Positions 60,538 through 64,000 of a stretch of DNA of 64,000 nucleotides are shown piece after piece. The translations under genes were made by a program, and so were the position numbers. Within the stretch, counting starts at the first letter, position 1; each line of letters starts with the position of its first letter. The notes under the pieces were generated by a model that was not told the DNA's origin, did no database searches, and worked only from the letters and a program-made list of their open reading frames with translations. This DNA is from [Scytonema hofmanni] UTEX 2349. Its GTDB lineage: Bacteria > Cyanobacteriota > Cyanobacteriia > Cyanobacteriales > Nostocaceae. The stretch covers positions 157,962 to 221,961 of the forward strand of contig NZ_KK073769.1 of assembly GCF_000582685.1 (NCBI RefSeq). The letters run 5' to 3'.

Positions 60538-61272
60538 TTAATTGGGAAGGTCAAATAACACTGTAGTCATATAATTTTCAGCCCAATCTGAACCAAATGC
60601 TTTTTCTAATACGCGACGGGTTTTGTCGTTTTGTTGCTGTTTGGTGCAGTAATTATGCTGTCCGGCAATGATTTTTAATACTTGTTCTGGTGAAGCGGGT
60701 TTAGAAGCGATCGCTCTGGTACAATGAATATCTAAAAAGTCTCGCACACGCGACAAAAACAGCATTTCTTCTTCGGCAGAACCGGGACGAACAAAAATAC
60801 AAAATTCCGAAAAGATTTCTCCCCATTCAGGTAATTCACGGGGTTGAGAAAAGTTAGGTGCAGGTAACGCAGACAGTGCAGAGTTATATTCTTCTGGTAA
60901 AGTGCGTTGTGAAAGTGGAGATAAATCAGCGATCGCAGCACTAATTTGACCTCTACCCCCGACTAAATCGCAACCAAACATCGGCAAGTCGTATTCTGGA
61001 CGGGGAAACATGACGCAGTGCAGAATATCTAACATAGTTCCCACTTTGGCTAGTTCCAAGTGCATCTTGCGGAACTGCGGTGTTTGATAGCAGCGGTTTT
61101 CAATCGTCAGTTTCTCACCTTCGAGTCTACCTTCTACATATCCCAACTCCCCTGGCAAATGGTAGGGTGATAAATCAAGGTGCTGATGCCAAGCAGCTTC
61201 AATGGTATCAGCCAATTGACGAATTAAAGGATGTTGTTGCTCGCGCAATGAGGGTGTAGAAGTAACTGACAT
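60538..61272 (-). CDS. pcyA: phycocyanobilin:ferredoxin oxidoreductase
   Basis: A 244-residue enzyme that makes phycocyanobilin from biliverdin IXalpha in a four-electron ferredoxin-dependent reduction, supplying the chromophore of phycobilisomes and phytochromes. The catalytic residues align: His in LDILHCVMFPRPEYD and Asp in MFGCDLVGG correspond to His88 and Asp105 of the Synechocystis enzyme with the same spacing. SAAIADLSPL and EMLFLSRVRDFLDIHC are family-typical. The length is normal; ATG at 61272. It is transcribed alone. Confidence 0.96.
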   Translation of the reverse strand: MSVTSTPSLREQQHPLIRQLADTIEAAWHQHLDLSPYHLPGELGYVEGRLEGEKLTIENRCYQTPQFRKMHLELAKVGTMLDILHCVMFPRPEYDLPMFGCDLVGGRGQISAAIADLSPLSQRTLPEEYNSALSALPAPNFSQPRELPEWGEIFSEFCIFVRPGSAEEEMLFLSRVRDFLDIHCTRAIASKPASPEQVLKIIAGQHNYCTKQQQNDKTRRVLEKAFGSDWAENYMTTVLFDLPN

Positions 61273-61573
61273 GTTGTAATTGGGGAATAGTGTCTATTTG
61301 TCAGTTTATCGTTGTTGGGCGATCGGGCGATGGCGGTGATAATATAATCTCAAAGCCCAGAACTAAAGTTCGGGCTGAAAGCTTAAACCTGTTAAAACAG
61401 GTTGTAATCTTTGGTGACGACAAGAAGCGCGATCGCCACCAACATTAAAGCTGTCGTGACTAATGCTTTAACTTTCGTTACAAACATTTAAGGTGTGGTT
61501 AGGATATGAAGGGCGATCGCATCATAAACCAGGCTGCTTATAATCTAGTTACTAAAAGAGATTGGATGGTTCT
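61273..61573. other. intergenic region with hairpins and a 21-bp repeat array
   Basis: Holds a stem AGCCCAGAACTAAAGTTCGGGCT (~61354-61376), AACCTGTTAAAACAGGTT (61386-61403) and a three-unit array of 21-bp repeats (GCGATCGCCACCAACATTAAA and two diverged units, ~61430-61492). The 21-bp unit is the same as at 62319-62528 on the other side of the toxin-antitoxin genes. Confidence 0.65.
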
Positions 61574-61828
61574 ATGGCAATTACGCTTGAATTAACTCCA
61601 GAAATTGAAGCGCGTTTGCTAGCTCAAGCAGCAGCGCAGGGTATGACAGCCGAAGCATTTTTGAAAGCTGCGATTGAAAATTTACTGAATGCTGAACCTT
61701 TGGTATACCGAGTTGGGACGACTTTAGTTGTTGAATCTACTCCAATTGGCAATCTGGAAACGTCTGTTGAGCAAATGCGGGAAGAACGAATCAATGGCTT
61801 AATTGCAGATTATGAAAGTCCTATTTGA
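61574..61828 (+). CDS. putative antitoxin of a PIN toxin pair
   Basis: An 84-residue protein beginning AITLELTPEIEARLLAQAAAQGMTAEAFLKAAIE, a ribbon-helix-helix-like N-terminus, followed by a linker and a C-terminal region likely to bind the toxin. Its 3' end overlaps the PIN-domain gene by 17 bp, the usual VapBC layout. The ATG at 61574 is preferred over an in-frame TTG at 61562. The family is not identified with certainty. Confidence 0.75.
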   Translation: MAITLELTPEIEARLLAQAAAQGMTAEAFLKAAIENLLNAEPLVYRVGTTLVVESTPIGNLETSVEQMREERINGLIADYESPI

Positions 61829-62246
61829 TACTTCAGTATTGGTAGCAGCTTTTGAAGTTAGCCATCCTCGGCATGGTGTTTGTCTACCGTGGTTACAACG
61901 GGTGCAAGTCTCGGAAATTGACGGCTATCTTTCAACCCATACTTTTGCTGAACTTTATTCTGTTCTGACTCGCTTACCTGTAAGACCACCTATTTCGCCA
62001 ATCATCGCCCAACGTTTAATCGATGAGAACCTGAATTTGTTCGTAGCAATTCCGCTCACTGCTGATGATTACCAACAAGCGATCGCCTGTATGGTGGGGT
62101 TAAATCTTCTAGGTGGCGGAATTTTTGATGCGCTAATTGCCCAAGCTGTTCTCAAAGCAGGGGTCGATATATTACTCACGCTGAATCCAAACCACTTCAC
62201 TCGACTGGGACAAGATTTAGCTAAACGGGTGCAAGTGCCGTCTTGA
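61812..62246 (+). CDS. PIN-domain toxin (VapC-like)
   Basis: A 144-residue PIN-domain ribonuclease, usually cleaving tRNA or rRNA until neutralised by its antitoxin. The acidic residues are in place: Asp in KVLFDTSVLVAAF, Glu in STHTFAELYSVLTRLP, and Asp in GGGIFDALIAQAV. The last conserved acid (usually Asp near the C-terminus) is in LLTLNPNHFTRLGQD. The ATG at 61812 overlaps the antitoxin gene. Flanked on both sides by 21-bp repeat arrays. Confidence 0.85.
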   Translation: MKVLFDTSVLVAAFEVSHPRHGVCLPWLQRVQVSEIDGYLSTHTFAELYSVLTRLPVRPPISPIIAQRLIDENLNLFVAIPLTADDYQQAIACMVGLNLLGGGIFDALIAQAVLKAGVDILLTLNPNHFTRLGQDLAKRVQVPS

Positions 62247-62318
62247 GCGTTTGTTTGTGATGCTTATTTAAGGCAATTTCGGCGATCGCTTTCAACTTGC
62301 AGGACGCACGACTCTTAA

Positions 62319-62528
62319 AGCTGTGGTTACAAATATTCAAATCTTCATTACAAACATACATGCGATCGCTACTAACGTTAAAGCGATCGCCACCAATGTT
62401 AAAGCTGTGGTGACAAACTATCAAGCGATCGCTACAAACGTTAAAGCTGTCCTTATCAATGTTAAAGCTGTGGTTACGACAACAAGTGCGATCGCTACCA
62501 ACATTAAAGCTGTCCCTACACCATTTCA
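62319..62528. repeat. 21-bp tandem repeat array (HIP1-bearing heptapeptide repeat)
   Basis: About ten 21-bp units of the form GCGATCGCTACTAACGTTAAA or GCTGTGGTTACAAATATTCAA. The frame is open on the + strand (61 codons before the first array stop) and reads as a heptapeptide, A(I/V)xTNxK. The array begins in a frame preceded by a stop at ~62263, with no clear start. It is either a decayed repeat protein or a satellite. Confidence 0.8.
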
Positions 62529-62544
62529 CTTTGACGTTAATACA

Positions 62545-62700
62545 GATCATTTAGTCCACTTAAGTGGACTTTCGCTATTAGCCTTGGATTTCAATCCAAG
62601 GCGGGTTAGGGCGCAGTTTTGAGATGAGAATGGTGTGTAACATCACAATCGCCTAGGGTTATAAACCCCAGGCTAATAACGCTCATTCGTCTCAAGACGA
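62545..62700. repeat. clustered hairpins downstream of the 21-bp array
   Basis: Short perfect stems follow one another: AGTCCACTTAAGTGGACT, CCTTGGATTTCAATCCAAGG, CCTAGGGTTATAAACCCCAGG and GTCTCAAGACGAC. They resemble the clusters at 26830 and 61355. Confidence 0.7.
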
Positions 62701-62724
62701 CTGAATAAAGAATTTAGTCCCCTT

Positions 62725-64000
62725 TCACTTTGCACTACCAACGCCATCACACAGATGCTTGTCATTCTCACTCACACTCGGATTATTCTGCAAATAAAGG
62801 CGCACCCAATCGCAACCGCGCACCATTAAATTATCTAAATCCAAATTCCACAAAATTACTGTCTTGTCCCAACTGTTAGAAGCCAAGGTTTTGCCATCGG
62901 GGCTAAAAGCGACGCTATTGACCCACTCGCTATGCCCAGTAATGGTTTGCTTAGGTTTGCCTGTTGCTACATCCCAGAGTTTGATCGTATTGTCACCACT
63001 GCCAGAAGCCAAAGTTTTGCCATCGGGACTAAAAGCGACGCTATAGACCGCATCGCTATCCCCAGTCAGGGTTTGCGAAAGTTTGCCTGTTGCCATATCC
63101 CAGAGTTTGATCGTCTTGTCATGACTGCCAGAAGCCAAGGTTTTGCCATCGGGACTAAAAGCGACGCTACTGACCTCATCGCTATAGACCCCATCGCTAT
63201 GCCCAGTCAGGGTTTGCGAAAGTTTGCCTGTTGCCACATCCCAGAGTTTGATCGTCTTGTCAGCACTGCCAGAAGCCAAGGTTTTGCCATCGGGGCTAAA
63301 AGCGACGCTAATGACCAACTCGCTATGCCCTTGCAAGCGGTTGCGTTCTTTGACATTATAAACAGCGTTGAGCAACGTAGCTACAACTTGTAGAGGAGGA
63401 TTATCTTTTGAGCGCAGTGGTTTTGCAGAACGTAAAGCTTCAATGAGGGCATCAAACTTTTTGTCTTGATTCAAAAGTTCAGTGGAATAATTAGCCAGAG
63501 CCTCAATTTGACCAAGCTGATTTTTTTGTGCTTGCTGCAATTGCCAAAAGCCAAAGCCTGCCAACATCAAAGCACCGACAAAACCACCAGTCAACCCAAA
63601 AATAGTTTGTTGTCGTCTGCGTTTCTCTTGCTGCTTCTCCCTATCCCGTTGTTGTCCGCTAACTGCAATAAAATCTCGCTCTTCCTGCGTCATTTCCTCC
63701 GCACGGTTGTGCAACCAATCTTCAGCCACAGTTAACGGCACACCACGCAACAAAGCCCCAGAATCATGGTTGTTATTTTTCCACTCTCGTAATGCCACTT
63801 TCAGCCGCTCTTGCCAAGTGCGAAACTGACGGTTAGCATTCATCCACTCTCGCAAAGTTACCCATTCCCGAATCAGCGCTTCATGCACCACCTCTACCGT
63901 ATCTTCCGGAGAAACCTCTCCCCCAACCCCTCCCCTGCGAGGGGAGGGGCTTTCATTCCCCCCTTCCCTAGCAGGGAAGGGGGGCAGGGGGGTTAGGTCT
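62725..64000 (-). CDS. STAND protein with WD40 repeats, C-terminal part
   Basis: The C-terminal ~425 residues of a cyanobacterial STAND protein; the frame is open to the right edge, so the NTPase part is outside. From that edge: a repeat-encoded segment (~residues 1-35), the sentence-like VVHEALIREWVTLREW typical of the region behind nSTAND NTPases, a basic linker, one membrane helix (TIFGLTGGFVGALMLAGFGFW), and four WD40 blades (VAFSPDGKTLASGSADKTIKLWD and near-identical copies), then a Cys-containing tail. These proteins are thought to act as signal or defence switches. The DNA of the blades is nearly identical, so they may recombine. Confidence 0.85.
   Translation of the reverse strand, partial: DLTPLPPFPAREGGNESPSPRRGGVGGEVSPEDTVEVVHEALIREWVTLREWMNANRQFRTWQERLKVALREWKNNNHDSGALLRGVPLTVAEDWLHNRAEEMTQEERDFIAVSGQQRDREKQQEKRRRQQTIFGLTGGFVGALMLAGFGFWQLQQAQKNQLGQIEALANYSTELLNQDKKFDALIEALRSAKPLRSKDNPPLQVVATLLNAVYNVKERNRLQGHSELVISVAFSPDGKTLASGSADKTIKLWDVATGKLSQTLTGHSDGVYSDEVSSVAFSPDGKTLASGSHDKTIKLWDMATGKLSQTLTGDSDAVYSVAFSPDGKTLASGSGDNTIKLWDVATGKPKQTITGHSEWVNSVAFSPDGKTLASNSWDKTVILWNLDLDNLMVRGCDWVRLYLQNNPSVSENDKHLCDGVGSAK
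63905..63998. repeat. CCCCTCCCC/GGGGAGGGG palindromes inside the STAND-WD40 frame
   Basis: Two adjacent palindromes, CCCCTCCCCTGCGAGGGGAGGGG (63927-63949) and CCCCTTCCCTAGCAGGGAAGGGG (63960-63982). On the minus strand they are read through with no stop, giving a Pro/Gly/Arg-rich peptide just before EVSPEDTVEVVHEAL. Relative at 17398-17450. Confidence 0.8.

Noticed and set aside
62221..62550. Minus-strand frame with repeated SFNV-DR peptides
   Set aside because: It is the other strand of the 21-bp array and overlaps the toxin gene end; no family resemblance.
62323..62622. Heptapeptide-repeat protein AIATNVK
   Set aside because: Not called as a gene: no start or ribosome-binding site and a stop just upstream; it is reported as a 21-bp repeat array, with the coding option noted as a finding.
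62932..63393. 153-residue + strand frame with repeats (ARSQSFAIGTKSDA...)
   Set aside because: It is antisense to the WD40 blades; the repeat arises from the WD40 repeats on the minus strand, which have clear family sequence.

Overview
The window is chromosomal DNA from a filamentous, probably heterocyst-forming cyanobacterium (Nostocales type). The evidence is a photosystem II D1 gene (psbA), phycocyanobilin:ferredoxin oxidoreductase (pcyA), a cyanobacterial-type PEP carboxylase, a DevBCA-type exporter, a Mo-nitrogenase C-terminal-domain protein, very frequent HIP1 octamers (GCGATCGC), and heptanucleotide tandem repeats (STRR type) between and inside genes. The genus cannot be fixed from the sequence alone. 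No rRNA, tRNA or CRISPR array was recognised.

Layout. 1-18.9 kb: end of an RND efflux pump, an IscA/HesB Fe-S protein, a TPR protein, a TIGR01777 epimerase, an FHA protein, a Cu-type P-ATPase, a DUF2752/TM2 small-membrane-protein cluster, a CPBP protease, a MOSC protein, rpiA, an aldo/keto reductase and a DUF21-CBS (CorC-like) protein. 19.4-23 kb: mfd. 23.2-25.7 kb: a decayed locus with remnants of a NACHT/HEAT STAND protein, a frameshifted IS4-like element and an unknown 117-residue ORF. 26-41.2 kb: sodA, rsmG, psbA (E130, D1:2-type), an MBOAT acyltransferase with a DUF1574/SGNH-like partner, ppc, several small cyanobacterial proteins, an XRE regulator, tandem NUDIX hydrolases and DUF3531. 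41.3-47.6 kb: a TPR protein, a CbiO-like ATPase, malic enzyme, a Uma2 protein, creatininase, a cupin and Mo-nitro_C. 48.3-53.9 kb: a pstS remnant fused to a TnpB remnant, a large CPBP-protease fusion, and a Uma2 gene cleanly interrupted by an IS. 53.9-64 kb: a HAD phosphatase, a membrane/coiled-coil protein, devA-devC-devB, pcyA, a VapBC-like toxin-antitoxin pair flanked by 21-bp repeats, and a STAND-WD40 protein running off the end.

Central carbon and photosynthesis functions (rpiA, ppc, malic enzyme, psbA, pcyA, sodA) sit beside envelope functions (MBOAT/DUF1574, DevBCA, CPBP proteases) without large operons; most genes appear to be transcribed singly or in pairs.

The most notable signal is not one gene. 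Small dispersed palindromes and heptanucleotide arrays fill the intergenic DNA and have also entered reading frames without breaking them. Apparent in-frame insertions occur in the P-type ATPase (two), Mfd (two, one a triple 24-bp tandem), RsmG, PEP carboxylase, the HAD protein N-terminus and the STAND-WD40 protein. One palindrome family is read in the same frame, giving the peptide DAINR(V/I), in both the ATPase and Mfd, which resembles the behaviour of Rickettsia palindromic elements.
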